Part shown: positions 38,966 to 47,768 of the stretch, in pieces
Layout: every line of letters begins with the position of its first letter
Numbering within the stretch: position 1 is the stretch's first letter
From: Rhodospirillaceae bacterium
Lineage (GTDB): Bacteria; Pseudomonadota; Alphaproteobacteria; Reyranellales; Reyranellaceae
Assembly (NCBI GenBank): GCA_009772935.1
Contig: WOUR01000003.1
Coordinates: forward strand, 107,515 to 171,514
Length of the DNA: 64,000 nucleotides
Direction of reading: 5' to 3'
Notes under the pieces: model-generated
Database searches by the model: none
Told to the model about the DNA's origin: nothing
Seen by the model: only the letters and a program-made list of their open reading frames with translations
Program-made: the position numbers and the translations under genes

Positions 38966-40323
38966 TCGTGCCCACGATGTCGCCGGTCGCCGTCGCCCGG
39001 AGTATCGCAGTGCTCCTCTGGGCACTCGCGTTGCACAATTCGCTGACCTGCCGTGGCCTGTTCTGGGACGGCGCCTCGTTCCTGGTGAACCTGCTCGACC
39101 ATGGGCATTTCCACGATTTCTATGCCGCCCGCGCGCACGTCGATTGGGTAACGCAGGCGCCTGTGCTGCTGCTGGCCGAATGGGGCGTCCGCGATACGAG
39201 GCTGCTGGCGTTGGCCTATTCGGCGGCCTTGTTCGCCCTGCCGACCGCCTTCTATCACTTCGCCCTTGTCCGCGTGAGCCGCGATCCCGTGTTGCTGGCG
39301 GCGGTGCTGGCGATCGTTGCCGCGGTCTACCTGCCGACCTCGTTCTTCATCGTCGGCGAGTACAACGTGGCCTTTGCCTGCATCACCGCGGCAATGGCGG
39401 TCGCGCTCACGACCGATGGTTCCAGCCGCAGGGACGCGGCGCTGCTGCTGGCTTTCGGTTTGCTCTGCCTGCGTTCCTATGAAGCCACGATCTACCTGGG
39501 ACCGTTGCTGGCGGCCGCGATCCTGTGGGCGGCCCGGCGTGGCGGCGCCGATCCGGCGATCAAGACCCTGTTCCGGCTGGCGGCGCTCGCCTTCATCGGC
39601 GCGGCGCTCGTGTCGGCGGTGACGATCTTCGACTATTGGGACCATCCGCACTTCATGAAGGTGCGCTCCACCAGCGTCGATTTCTGGCAGAACATGCAGT
39701 TCGCCATCCCGCTTGCAGGCTTCCTGATCTGCCTTGTCGCCGGCGTGCGACGGCCGAGCTGGCTGCAGGGACGGGGGCCGACGGTGGTGTTGGGCAGCAT
39801 CGCCCTGCTGCTGGCCCTGTCGCCGTGGTGGCGGATCGTGCATGCACCCTCGATACTCTATCCGCCCTCCCACTATGTCGCGCGGCAAGCCGCCGGCATG
39901 CTTCTGGCGGCACTTCTGGTCGGCATGTGGCTCCAGGTGGCGTATCGCAAGCCGCCGGCACTCTTTGTCGTCGTACGCCAGCCCGAGGTGGCCCGCCGCA
40001 TGGTGCTGCTGTTCGGGGCGCTCGTCGTCGCGGGGGCGGTTCCGGACGTTGCATTGACCCGACTGTGGAGCGGCCACATCGAGCAACTGCGGCTGGTCGT
40101 GGACCACCGTACCGGAATAGTCAGGGCCGAGACGCTGCCGTTGCACGACTGGCCGACCAAGTTGTTCTTCCAGGATTGGTCATATCCGGCGTTGAGCGCC
40201 GTGGTCAGCCGCACGCCCGGCCACTCCTACATCGTCGCCGATCAGGATTACCTCAGCAATCCGCCCTTCGAGCCCGCCTGCGGCATGCTGCCGAAGCTCA
40301 AGGGCTACGGCTGGCGGAGTTAG
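38953..40323 (+). CDS. Multi-spanning membrane protein, paralogue B
   Basis: A 456-residue paralogue of the preceding protein, with matching topology and blocks 'CRGLFWDGASFLVNLLDHG', 'FALPTAFYHFALVRVSRDPV' and 'TSFFIVGEYNVAFA'. A soluble C-terminus carries 'SYIVADQDYLSNPPFEPACG'. The 13-bp overlap with paralogue A and the co-linearity of homologous blocks show tandem duplication and coupled translation; the pair may act as a heterodimer. Function unknown. Confidence 0.75.
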   Translation: MARLIVPTMSPVAVARSIAVLLWALALHNSLTCRGLFWDGASFLVNLLDHGHFHDFYAARAHVDWVTQAPVLLLAEWGVRDTRLLALAYSAALFALPTAFYHFALVRVSRDPVLLAAVLAIVAAVYLPTSFFIVGEYNVAFACITAAMAVALTTDGSSRRDAALLLAFGLLCLRSYEATIYLGPLLAAAILWAARRGGADPAIKTLFRLAALAFIGAALVSAVTIFDYWDHPHFMKVRSTSVDFWQNMQFAIPLAGFLICLVAGVRRPSWLQGRGPTVVLGSIALLLALSPWWRIVHAPSILYPPSHYVARQAAGMLLAALLVGMWLQVAYRKPPALFVVVRQPEVARRMVLLFGALVVAGAVPDVALTRLWSGHIEQLRLVVDHRTGIVRAETLPLHDWPTKLFFQDWSYPALSAVVSRTPGHSYIVADQDYLSNPPFEPACGMLPKLKGYGWRS

Positions 40324-40443
40324 AGTCTTTCCGGGCGCGAGTGAACCGTGTCGAGCCTCCCAAGAATGACCTCGCCCTGAGCAGCCATCGGCGCTGGCGG
40401 CTCAGGATGAGGGGATTGGGTCAATTTGAGACGGAAAGACTCT
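40322..40443. repeat. Inverted-repeat-bounded intergenic element
   Basis: A perfect 12-bp inverted repeat AGAGTCTTTCCG (40322-40333) and CGGAAAGACTCT (40432-40443) bounds a 98-bp interior. The interior has its own imperfect palindrome, CCTGAGCAGCC…GGCGGCTCAGG, near 40376-40406. No coding frame is credible. This looks like a small dispersed palindromic repeat or MITE-like relic, or a weak terminator region downstream of paralogue B. Only one copy was noticed in the window. Confidence 0.5.
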
Positions 40444-40528
40444 GGCGGGTTGCTGGAATGGCCCTTTCAGCGGCGCTGTCGCGCAACATTGTTGCGTCTC
40501 CACACGGAGCCGAGGGGGTGCGACATTC

Positions 40529-40570
40529 GTTTCATTTGTTTCGTTTATTTCGTCTGTTTCGTTTATTCGC
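40529..40570. repeat. Nine-bp period T-rich tandem repeat
   Basis: About 4.7 units of period 9 with consensus GTTTCGTTT (GTTTCATTT, GTTTCGTTT, ATTTCGTCT, GTTTCGTTT, ATTCGC). The tract is much richer in T than anything around it. On the minus strand it would read as Asn-Glu-Thr repeats, but there is no gene there. It lies just downstream of the carboxyltransferase stop. Confidence 0.7.
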
Positions 40571-40597
40571 CGTGACTCCGACTTTTTCGACGGCCTG

Positions 40598-42148
40598 TCA
40601 GGGCCGCATCCACATGTTCGCCGGCCCGCTGCCGCGTACCGGCGCGGCCAGGTCGACGAACTCGCAGAGAATCCTGCGCGTATCGCGCGGATCGATGATC
40701 TCCTCGATCCAGAAGGTCTCGGCGCTGCGGAAGGGCGACCGCAGCTTGTTGAGCCGGTCCTCGATCTCCGCCATCTTGGCCTTGGGATCGTCGGCGGCGT
40801 CGATGTCGGCGCGGTAGGCGGCCTCGATACCGCCCTCCAGCGGCAGCGAGCCCCAACGGCCCGACGGCCAGGCATAGCGCCAGTTCATGCGCGAGCCGTT
40901 CTGGTGCGCGGCACCGGCCACACCGAAGGCGTTGCGGATGATGAAGGTGCACCATGGCACGGTGGTCTGGAACATCGTCGACATGGCGCGCACGCCCTGG
41001 CGGATGACGCCGCTCTTTTCGGCCTCGAGGCCGATCAGGAAGCCGGGGCAGTCGCAGAAATAGACGACCGGCAGGTGGAAGGTCTCCGCGAGGTCGAGGA
41101 AGCGCGTCACCTTCTGGCAGGTATCGGACGTCCAGCCGCCGCCATAGAACATCGGGTCGCTCGCCATCACCGCGACCGGCCAGCCGTCGACGCGGGCGAA
41201 GCCGGTCACGACCGAGCGACCGTAGAGTCGGCCCATCTCGAAGAAGCTGCCCTGGTCGACCACCTTCTCGACGATCGGACGGATGCGATAGACCTTGCGG
41301 GTGTCGCGCGGGATGGCGTCGAACAGCGTCTCCTCGCGTCGCGCCGGATCGTCGGTCACCGGGCCGCGCGGCGGCGCCTCGTGGACCGAGGAGGGCAGGT
41401 AGGAGAGGAAGCGGCGCGCCGCGGCAAAGGCCTCGTCCTCGCTGTCCACCGCCTCGTCGATCGCGCCGGCGCGCAGCTGGATCTCCCAGCCGCCCAGTTC
41501 CTGCTTGTCGTACTGCTTGGGGCTCAGACGGTTCACCACCGGCGGGCCGGCGACGAACATTGCCGAGACTTCCTTCACCATCACCGAATAGTGGGTGGCG
41601 GCGAGGCGCGCTGCGCCCAGGCCTGCGACGGAGCCGAGGCCGAGGCCCACGGTGGGCACGGCGCCCATGTTGCGCACGGTCCATTCCCAGCCGGCGACTC
41701 CCGGCACGTTGGCCCGCCCCGTCGTCTCGATCGTCTTCACCGATCCGCCGCCGCCCGACCCCTCGATCAGTCGTACCACCGGAATTCGATACTGGTTGGC
41801 GTAGCGTTCGACGTAGTTGGACTTCTCCTTGATCGTGGCGTCGGCCGAGCCGCCGCGCACGGTGAAGTCGTCGCCGGTGACGGCGACATGCCGTCCGTCG
41901 ATCTTGCCGCGGCCCATGACGACGTTCGCCGGCGTGAGGTCGGTCAGGTCGTTGCGGCCGTCATATTCCGCCTTGCCGGCGATGCTGCCAATTTCGCGAA
42001 ACGAACCCTCGTCGAGCAACCGGTCGATGCGCTCGCGGACCGTGAGCCGGCCGCCATCGTGCTGGCGCTTCACCTTGTCTGCGCCGCCCATGCGCTTCGT
42101 CATTTCCTGACGGCGGCGCAACTCGTCCATTTCCGGTTGCCAGCTCAT
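40598..42148 (-). CDS. Acyl-CoA carboxylase beta subunit (carboxyl transferase)
   Basis: A 516-residue carboxyl transferase with tandem crotonase-like N- and C-terminal domains. Family motifs include 'GGRLTVRERIDRLLDEGSF', 'GDDFTVRGGSADATIKEK', 'GSGGGGSVKTIE' and 'VVYFCDCPGFLIGLEAEKSG'. It would transfer CO2 from carboxybiotin to an acyl-CoA; propionyl-CoA or methylcrotonyl-CoA are the usual substrates. No biotin carboxylase/BCCP subunit is adjacent, so the holoenzyme partner is elsewhere. ATG 42148 follows a GGGGGATG stretch; a GTG/ATG at 42169 is an alternative. Confidence 0.88.
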   Translation of the reverse strand: MSWQPEMDELRRRQEMTKRMGGADKVKRQHDGGRLTVRERIDRLLDEGSFREIGSIAGKAEYDGRNDLTDLTPANVVMGRGKIDGRHVAVTGDDFTVRGGSADATIKEKSNYVERYANQYRIPVVRLIEGSGGGGSVKTIETTGRANVPGVAGWEWTVRNMGAVPTVGLGLGSVAGLGAARLAATHYSVMVKEVSAMFVAGPPVVNRLSPKQYDKQELGGWEIQLRAGAIDEAVDSEDEAFAAARRFLSYLPSSVHEAPPRGPVTDDPARREETLFDAIPRDTRKVYRIRPIVEKVVDQGSFFEMGRLYGRSVVTGFARVDGWPVAVMASDPMFYGGGWTSDTCQKVTRFLDLAETFHLPVVYFCDCPGFLIGLEAEKSGVIRQGVRAMSTMFQTTVPWCTFIIRNAFGVAGAAHQNGSRMNWRYAWPSGRWGSLPLEGGIEAAYRADIDAADDPKAKMAEIEDRLNKLRSPFRSAETFWIEEIIDPRDTRRILCEFVDLAAPVRGSGPANMWMRP

Positions 42149-42253
42149 CTCGACGCATCCCCCGATCAATTTTCGGAACGTTTCCAGCCCCGGCGGTTCG
42201 TAACAATGACGACCCGGACCGGCTACAGTAAAGCGTCTTCGCGGGGGCTATCG

Positions 42254-42790
42254 ATGGACGAAACGGCAAGGCGGGCTGGAGCGACGCTCCACATGATCTG
42301 CGGCAAGATCGCCGCCGGAAAGTCGACCCTCGCCGCCGAACTGACGGCGCGCACGGGCTCGATACGGATAAGCGAAGATGCGTGGCTCGCCTGTCTCTAC
42401 AGGGACGAGCAGAAGACTCTCGAGGATTATGTGCGCAACTCCCGCCGCCTGCGCGAGGTCATGGGCGACCATATCGTCACGTTGCTGGAAGCTGGCCTGT
42501 CGGTGGTGCTCGACTTTCCCGCGAACACGCCGGCCAGTCGCCAGTGGATGCGCGGCCTGTTCGAGCGCGCCGGTGCGAACCACCAACTGCATTTCCTCGA
42601 CGTGTCCGACGATGTCTGCAAGGCCCGGCTGCGCGCCCGCAATGCCGCCGGTACGCATGCATTCAACACCAGCGACGCGGAGTTCGACCTCTTCACTCGC
42701 TACTTCGTGCCGCCCTCGCGCGATGAGGGCTTCGAGATCATGTTCCACGGCGAATCGAAGACGACGCCGTCGATCAGGTTCTCTTCGTAG
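42254..42790 (+). CDS. P-loop AAA/zeta-like ATPase or kinase
   Basis: A 178-residue protein with Walker A 'MICGKIAAGKSTLAAEL' (GKIAAGKS at about 16-23), a conserved 'ISEDAWLACLY' Asp region, and 'VVLDFPANTPASRQWMR', the order seen in small AAA_33 kinases that phosphorylate nucleosides, sugars or antibiotics. The target is unknown. The last 91 bp overlap the 3' end of the convergent pxpC gene. No antitoxin-like partner is present, which argues against a zeta toxin pair. Confidence 0.75.
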   Translation: MDETARRAGATLHMICGKIAAGKSTLAAELTARTGSIRISEDAWLACLYRDEQKTLEDYVRNSRRLREVMGDHIVTLLEAGLSVVLDFPANTPASRQWMRGLFERAGANHQLHFLDVSDDVCKARLRARNAAGTHAFNTSDAEFDLFTRYFVPPSRDEGFEIMFHGESKTTPSIRFSS

Positions 42791-43797
42791 AGGCGCGCCA
42801 GGTCGATACCGCCTGGTGGGCGCGCCACGACGAAACCGGCGATGGCGCGCTGGAGCCTGGCTTCCTGGTCGCGGCGCAGGGCCTCCGCTTCCTCCACGGT
42901 GATGGCGGCGAAGCGCACGGCCTGGCCGGGCAGCAGGCGTCCGAGGCGCGGCAGGTCCACCGATGCGACGGTGGCGATCTTCGGGTAACCGCCGACCGTC
43001 TGCCGGTCGGCGAGCAGCACGATCGGCAGGCCGGCCCCGGGCACCTGGATGGCGCCGGGCGCGATGCCGTCGGAGATGATGTCGGCGCCCCCCTGGTCGA
43101 CGCTCCTCGCGTGGGCGATCGTCGGTCCCTCGAAGCGGATGCCCATGCGATCGGCTTCCTTGGAGACGCGATACTCGGAGTCCACGAAGGTCCGGCGACC
43201 CTGGTCGCTGAAATAATCCTCCTGCGGCCCCCAGACCACGCGCAGCGGCCCGCTGCCATAGTCGAAGGGCTGGGCGAGCCTGCGCTCGTTGCCGGCCGGT
43301 ACGCCTGCCTTCGCGAGCGGCAGGCGGTCGCCGGCCGCGAGCTTGCGGCCGTCGAAGCCGCCGATGCCCGCCCTCGAATAGGTCGAGAGGCTGCCCATGA
43401 AGGCGGGCAGGTCGAAACCGCCCGCCACGGCGAGATAGGCCGTGCTCGATCCCTCGATCATGCCGACGCGCAGGATTTGCCCACGCTTCAGGAGATGGCT
43501 GCGGTCGGAGTCGAGGGGCCTGGGCGCGGCATCCGGCTCTTCGATCAGTGCCGGGGAGAGCGGACCCACCAGGGCGATCCTCACACTGTCGGCCTCGACC
43601 AGCAGGTCGGGGCCCATGACGCCGATCTCGAGCCCGGCCGTGTTGGCGGGATTGCCCGCCAGCGCGTTGGCGAGGCTGAGCCCGATCCGGTCCATCGCGC
43701 CGGCGGTCGGCATCCCGAGCGCCATGAAGCCGGTACGCCCGAAATCCTGCAGCGTGTCGAACAGGCCCGCGCGGACGACTTTCAAGCCGGCGCTCAT
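42700..43797 (-). CDS. pxpC: 5-oxoprolinase subunit C (biotin-dependent carboxyltransferase family, KipA-like)
   Basis: A 365-residue protein of the KipA/PxpC family. It starts 'LKVVRAGLFDTLQDFGRTGF', the family signature 'G…T(L/V)QDxGR'. Further motifs are 'VLLADRQTVGGYPKIATV' and the closing 'LYEENLIDGVVFD'. With PxpA and PxpB it forms the ATP-dependent 5-oxoprolinase that opens pyroglutamate to glutamate. The ATG at 43797 overlaps the PxpB stop by 4 bp. The 3' end overlaps an oppositely oriented ATPase gene. Confidence 0.92.
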   Translation of the reverse strand: MSAGLKVVRAGLFDTLQDFGRTGFMALGMPTAGAMDRIGLSLANALAGNPANTAGLEIGVMGPDLLVEADSVRIALVGPLSPALIEEPDAAPRPLDSDRSHLLKRGQILRVGMIEGSSTAYLAVAGGFDLPAFMGSLSTYSRAGIGGFDGRKLAAGDRLPLAKAGVPAGNERRLAQPFDYGSGPLRVVWGPQEDYFSDQGRRTFVDSEYRVSKEADRMGIRFEGPTIAHARSVDQGGADIISDGIAPGAIQVPGAGLPIVLLADRQTVGGYPKIATVASVDLPRLGRLLPGQAVRFAAITVEEAEALRRDQEARLQRAIAGFVVARPPGGIDLARLYEENLIDGVVFDSPWNMISKPSSREGGTK

Positions 43798-44531
43798 TTG
43801 CTCTTCACCAGGCTCGACCAGTCGAACGTGCCGGCCTCGACCTCGCCGGCGATGCGGTCGAAGGTCTTGCGATCGATCCGCTCGAACGAAAGCGAATCGC
43901 CCGGCGACAGGAAGACCGGCTGCTCGCGGCGCTTGTCGAACATCCAGAGCGGCGTGCGGCCGATCAGGTGCCAGCCGCCGGGACTCTCGAAGGGATAGAT
44001 GGTGGTCATGTCCATGGCGATGGCGACCGAGGAGCGCGGCACCCGCACGCGCGGCTGGCTGCGGCGGGGCAGGAAGAGCGCCTGGTCGAGCCCCGCCACG
44101 TAGGCGAGGCCGGGCATGAAGCCCAGCACATAGACCTTGAACGGCGAGGCGAGGTGGGCCGCGATCACCTCTTCCGGCGTTTTATTCGTGCGCTCCGCGA
44201 CTTCGGCGAGGTCGGGTGCGAATTCGGGATCGTCGTAGCAGCACGGCAGCCTGACCTGGCGGCTCACGGCATCGGCCGGCAGACCGCGGGCGATCAGGGC
44301 ATCGACCTTGGGCTGGAGATCGGCACGGGAGGTCGAAAGCGGATCGTAGGTCACCATCAGGGACCGCATGGTGGGGACGGTCTCGATCACACCGGCAATC
44401 TCCCCGGCCTCGCGGGCCAGGCCGATCGCGGCGTGGAGGGCCATGACCCGGCCGTTGATCCCGGGGGAAATCTCGTTGCCGAACTCGACGGTGAAGGCGG
44501 TGTCGCCGCAGGATAGGTATCGAACGCTCAC
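43794..44531 (-). CDS. pxpB: 5-oxoprolinase subunit B (KipI-like)
   Basis: A 245-residue PxpB/KipI-family protein. Motifs: 'LSCGDTAFTVEFGNEIS' at the N-terminus, 'VRLPCCYDDPEFAPDL' in the middle, and 'VYVLGFMPGLAYVAGLD' plus 'YPFESPGGWHLIGRTPL' near the end. It acts with PxpA and PxpC in 5-oxoproline hydrolysis. The start is GTG at 44531. It is divergent from pxpA by 38 bp. Confidence 0.93.
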   Translation of the reverse strand: MSVRYLSCGDTAFTVEFGNEISPGINGRVMALHAAIGLAREAGEIAGVIETVPTMRSLMVTYDPLSTSRADLQPKVDALIARGLPADAVSRQVRLPCCYDDPEFAPDLAEVAERTNKTPEEVIAAHLASPFKVYVLGFMPGLAYVAGLDQALFLPRRSQPRVRVPRSSVAIAMDMTTIYPFESPGGWHLIGRTPLWMFDKRREQPVFLSPGDSLSFERIDRKTFDRIAGEVEAGTFDWSSLVKSK

Positions 44532-44569
44532 ATCTGCTAGGATAGCGCCTCAGATTGAGGGAGTCTCCC

Positions 44570-45367
44570 ATGGCCGCCGCGACCAATGCAGGACACGTCA
44601 ATATCAACTCGGACCTGGGCGAGAGTTTCGGACCCTGGGTGATGGGCAACGACGGCGAGGTCCTGAAGATCGTCGCGTCGGCCAACGTGGCCTGCGGCTT
44701 CCACGCCAGCGATCCGGTCGTGATGATGGATACGGTGAAGCTCTGCACCCAGAACGGCGTCTCGATCGGCGCCCATCCGGGCTTCGCCGACCTGCAGGGA
44801 TTCGGCCGCCGCGTCATCAACCTCACGGTCAAGGAGCTGGAGGCCAACATCGCCTATCAGATCGGGGCATTGCAGGCGATCGCGGCCCTTCATGGCGCCA
44901 AGGTCACCCACATGAAGCCGCACGGCATGATGGCCAACATGTCGGCCGAGAGTCCGGAAATGTCCGAGGCGATCGCGCGCGCGACCAAGGCCGTGGATCG
45001 CGACCTGATCTTCCTCGCCCAGGCCAACACCGAGCAGGGCAAGGCCGCGCTCAAGCACGGGCTGCGCGTCGCCGAGGAAGTGTTCGCCGACCGGACCTAC
45101 ACCGATGCCGGCCTGCTGACGCCGCGCAAGGAAGCCAATTCGATGATCAAGGACCCGGCCAAGGCGGTCGAGCATGTCCGGCGCATGGTCGACGAGCAGG
45201 CGATCTATTCCACGTCGGGCAAGCGCATCCCCTGCCGGGTCGATTCCATTTGCGTCCACGGGGACGGCCCGACGGCGGTGACCGTGGCCAAGGCGGTCCG
45301 CGAGGGTCTCGAGGCGGCGGGAATCCGCATCGTTCCCCTGCCGGAGATGCCCAGCCTTCGCCACTGA
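44570..45367 (+). CDS. pxpA: 5-oxoprolinase subunit A (LamB/YcsF family)
   Basis: A 265-residue YcsF-family protein. Hallmarks are 'VNINSDLGESFGPWVMGNDG' and 'ANVACGFHASDPVVM', then 'GAHPGFADLQGFGRR' and the ending 'RVDSICVHGDGPTAVTVAKA'. ATG 44570 is preferred over TTG 44555 because GAGGGAG lies 7 nt upstream of it. Here pxpA is divergent from pxpBC rather than in one operon, so the two transcripts must be co-regulated from a very short region (44532-44569). Confidence 0.95.
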   Translation: MAAATNAGHVNINSDLGESFGPWVMGNDGEVLKIVASANVACGFHASDPVVMMDTVKLCTQNGVSIGAHPGFADLQGFGRRVINLTVKELEANIAYQIGALQAIAALHGAKVTHMKPHGMMANMSAESPEMSEAIARATKAVDRDLIFLAQANTEQGKAALKHGLRVAEEVFADRTYTDAGLLTPRKEANSMIKDPAKAVEHVRRMVDEQAIYSTSGKRIPCRVDSICVHGDGPTAVTVAKAVREGLEAAGIRIVPLPEMPSLRH

Positions 45368-45459
45368 GCTGGGGGCGATCCGTCGCGCTGACTTGTGGGA
45401 CGCCGCTTCGCCGCTATAGTCCGGCCGATCCGGATGGGATTTCGCGGCGGGAGTGGCGT

Positions 45460-47757
45460 ATGGCGGTGTTTGGCAAGGCTCAGTACATCAAGCGTGTCGA
45501 GGACGACCGGCTCCTGACCGGCACGGGTGGGTTCACCGACAACCTGTCGCGTCCGAATCAGGCGCATGTGGTCCTCGTTCGTTCCCCGCATGCCCATGCA
45601 AAAATCCTGAAGATCGACACCGAGGCCGCCAAGGCGGCGCCGGGAGTCGTCGCGGTCTACACCTGGGCCGACATGGAAAAGGACGGCGTCGGCAATTTCG
45701 CGTTCCCGGCGATGTTCCCGGCCGCCGACGGCAGCAAGCCCGAGATGACGCCCCGCCGGTCGCTGGCGCATGAGGTCGTGCGGTATGTCGGCGAGGCCGT
45801 CGTGGCCATCGTGGCCGATACGCGCGAGCAGGCGCAGGACGCCGTCGAGCTGGTCGAGATCGACTACGAGCAGCTCCCGTCGGTCACCGAGATCGAGGAT
45901 GCGCTGAAGCCCGGCGCCCCGCAGGTCTGGCAGGGCGCGCCGGGCAACGTCGCGGGCTACAACAAGTTCGGCGATCATGCCAAGGCCGAGGAGGTCTTCA
46001 AGGCCGCGGCCCACGTCGTCTCGCTCGATATCGTGCACCAGCGGCTGATCGTGAACGCCATGGAGCCGCGCGCCGTCATGGCGGAGTGGGAAAACGACCG
46101 GCTGATCGTCCATATCGGCAGCCAGAACCCGTCGGTCACGCGCGATACGCTGTGCGACGTCATCCTGAAGATGCCCAAGGACAAGGTGCGCGTCGTGGTG
46201 CGCGACATCGGCGGCGGCTTCGGCATGAAGGTCGGCATCCAGCCCGACGAGGCGGTGGCCGTGTGGGCTGCCAAGGTGCTGAAGCGTCCGGTGCGCTGGC
46301 GCGCCGAGCGCGGCGAGGAGTTCGCCGCCACGACCGCCGGTCGCGACCAGTTCCACAAGGCGTCGATGGCCTTCGACAAGGACGGCCGGATCCTGGCGCT
46401 GCGCATGGAAGCCTTCGCCAATATCGGGGCCTACCCGTCGCGCGGTGGCGTGGTCATCCCGCTGTTCGTCGGCCCGAAGGTGACGACCGGCACCTACGAC
46501 GTCCCGCTGATCGATCTCCGGATCACCTGCGTCATCACCAACACCGCGACGATCGGCGCCTATCGCGGCGCCGGCCGTCCCGAGTGCATCTTCAACCTCG
46601 AGCGCATGATGGACACGGCGGCGCGCCAGATCGGCATGGATCCGGCCGAGCTGCGCCGGCGCAACTTCGTGAAGCCCGCGCAGATGCCCTACACCACGGC
46701 GATGGGCGAGAAGTACGACTCCGGCGACTTCAACCTCTTCCTGACCAAGACGCTCGAGGCTGCCGACTGGGGCGGCTTCGCGGCGCGCAAGGCGGACGCC
46801 GAGAAGCGCGGCAAGCTCTATGGCCGCGGTCTCGCCTCCTATGTCGAATGGACCTCGGCCAACGTCATGAACGAGATGGCGCACTACGAGGTCAAGGAAG
46901 ACGGCAAGGTCGTGATCTGGATGGGCACCCAGGGCATGGGGCAGGGGCTCCAGACCAGCTTTACCCAGCTCGCCTCCGAACTGCTCGGCATCGATCCGTC
47001 CAAGATCGAGATCGCCATGGGCGATTCCGACCGGGTCGGCGGCGTCGGCTCGATGGGCTCGCGCTCGGCCTATATCGGCGGCTCGGCGGTGCTGAGCGGC
47101 AGCGAGAAGCTGGTCGACAAGGGCAAGGAACTGGCGGCCGACGCGCTCGAGGCGGCCACCGCCGACATCGTCTATTCGGCCGGACGCTTCACGATCACCG
47201 GCACCGACCGCGGCATCGGCCTCGGCGAGCTGGCGGCGAAGCAGCCCGACAGGCGCATCTTCATCGAGAACGTTAACACGGTCGACGGAATCGCCTGGCC
47301 CAACGGCGCCCATGTCGGAGAGGTCGAGATCGATCCCGACACCGGCATGGTCGAGCTCAAGCGCTACACGACGGTCGACGATGTCGGCAAGCCGCTGCAC
47401 CGCCCGATCGTGTTCGGCCAGATCCATGGCGGGTGCGCCCAGGGTATCGGCCAGGCGCTGCTGGAGGAGAACGTCTACGATCGCGAGAGCGGCCAGCTCC
47501 TGACCGGCTCGTTCATGGACTATGCGATGCCGCGGGCGGAGACCTTCCCGACCTTCAACAACCAGCTCGACGACACGGTGCCGGCCAAGAGCAACCCGAT
47601 CGGCGCCAAGGGCGTCGGCGAATCCGGCACGGTCGGATCGACGCCCACGGTCATGAACGCGATCATGGATGCGCTGTGGCCGCTCGGCGTGCGCAACATC
47701 CAGATGCCGGCCACGCCGCAGCGCGTCTGGCAGGCCATTCAGGCAACGAGGAAGTAA
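45460..47757 (+). CDS. Molybdenum hydroxylase large subunit (xanthine dehydrogenase / CoxL family)
   Basis: A 765-residue molybdopterin-binding subunit. The N-terminal Ald_Xan_dh_C domain has 'RVEDDRLLTGTGGFTDNL' and 'VRSPHAHAKI'. 'GAYRGAGRPE' at about 366-375 carries the AYRGAGR active-site loop of form II CoxL-like proteins rather than AYRCSFR of true CO dehydrogenase, and catalytic Glu721 is in 'GVGESGTVGS'. The small Fe-S and FAD subunits are not adjacent, so it stands alone here. Substrate unknown: an aldehyde, N-heterocycle or similar compound. The longer open frame upstream runs through pxpA in another frame and is not used. Confidence 0.9.
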   Translation: MAVFGKAQYIKRVEDDRLLTGTGGFTDNLSRPNQAHVVLVRSPHAHAKILKIDTEAAKAAPGVVAVYTWADMEKDGVGNFAFPAMFPAADGSKPEMTPRRSLAHEVVRYVGEAVVAIVADTREQAQDAVELVEIDYEQLPSVTEIEDALKPGAPQVWQGAPGNVAGYNKFGDHAKAEEVFKAAAHVVSLDIVHQRLIVNAMEPRAVMAEWENDRLIVHIGSQNPSVTRDTLCDVILKMPKDKVRVVVRDIGGGFGMKVGIQPDEAVAVWAAKVLKRPVRWRAERGEEFAATTAGRDQFHKASMAFDKDGRILALRMEAFANIGAYPSRGGVVIPLFVGPKVTTGTYDVPLIDLRITCVITNTATIGAYRGAGRPECIFNLERMMDTAARQIGMDPAELRRRNFVKPAQMPYTTAMGEKYDSGDFNLFLTKTLEAADWGGFAARKADAEKRGKLYGRGLASYVEWTSANVMNEMAHYEVKEDGKVVIWMGTQGMGQGLQTSFTQLASELLGIDPSKIEIAMGDSDRVGGVGSMGSRSAYIGGSAVLSGSEKLVDKGKELAADALEAATADIVYSAGRFTITGTDRGIGLGELAAKQPDRRIFIENVNTVDGIAWPNGAHVGEVEIDPDTGMVELKRYTTVDDVGKPLHRPIVFGQIHGGCAQGIGQALLEENVYDRESGQLLTGSFMDYAMPRAETFPTFNNQLDDTVPAKSNPIGAKGVGESGTVGSTPTVMNAIMDALWPLGVRNIQMPATPQRVWQAIQATRK

Positions 47758-47768
47758 CGGGCGGGGAG

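Noticed and set aside
40402..40875. Minus-strand open frame containing Asn-Glu-Thr repeats
   Set aside because: It overlaps the carboxyltransferase C-terminus out of phase and is generated by the 9-bp tandem repeat.
42149..42253. GGAAC…CGT element resembling an EcfG-type general stress promoter upstream of the kinase-like gene
   Set aside because: Spacing and -10 sequence do not fit the consensus well enough, and no anti-sigma/EcfG gene is near.
42254..42790. Zeta toxin of a toxin-antitoxin pair
   Set aside because: No epsilon-like antitoxin beside it, and the motif order fits small AAA_33 kinases better.
45205..47427. Open frame of about 740 codons opposite the molybdenum hydroxylase
   Set aside because: Same shadow-frame character; the plus strand has clear conserved motifs.
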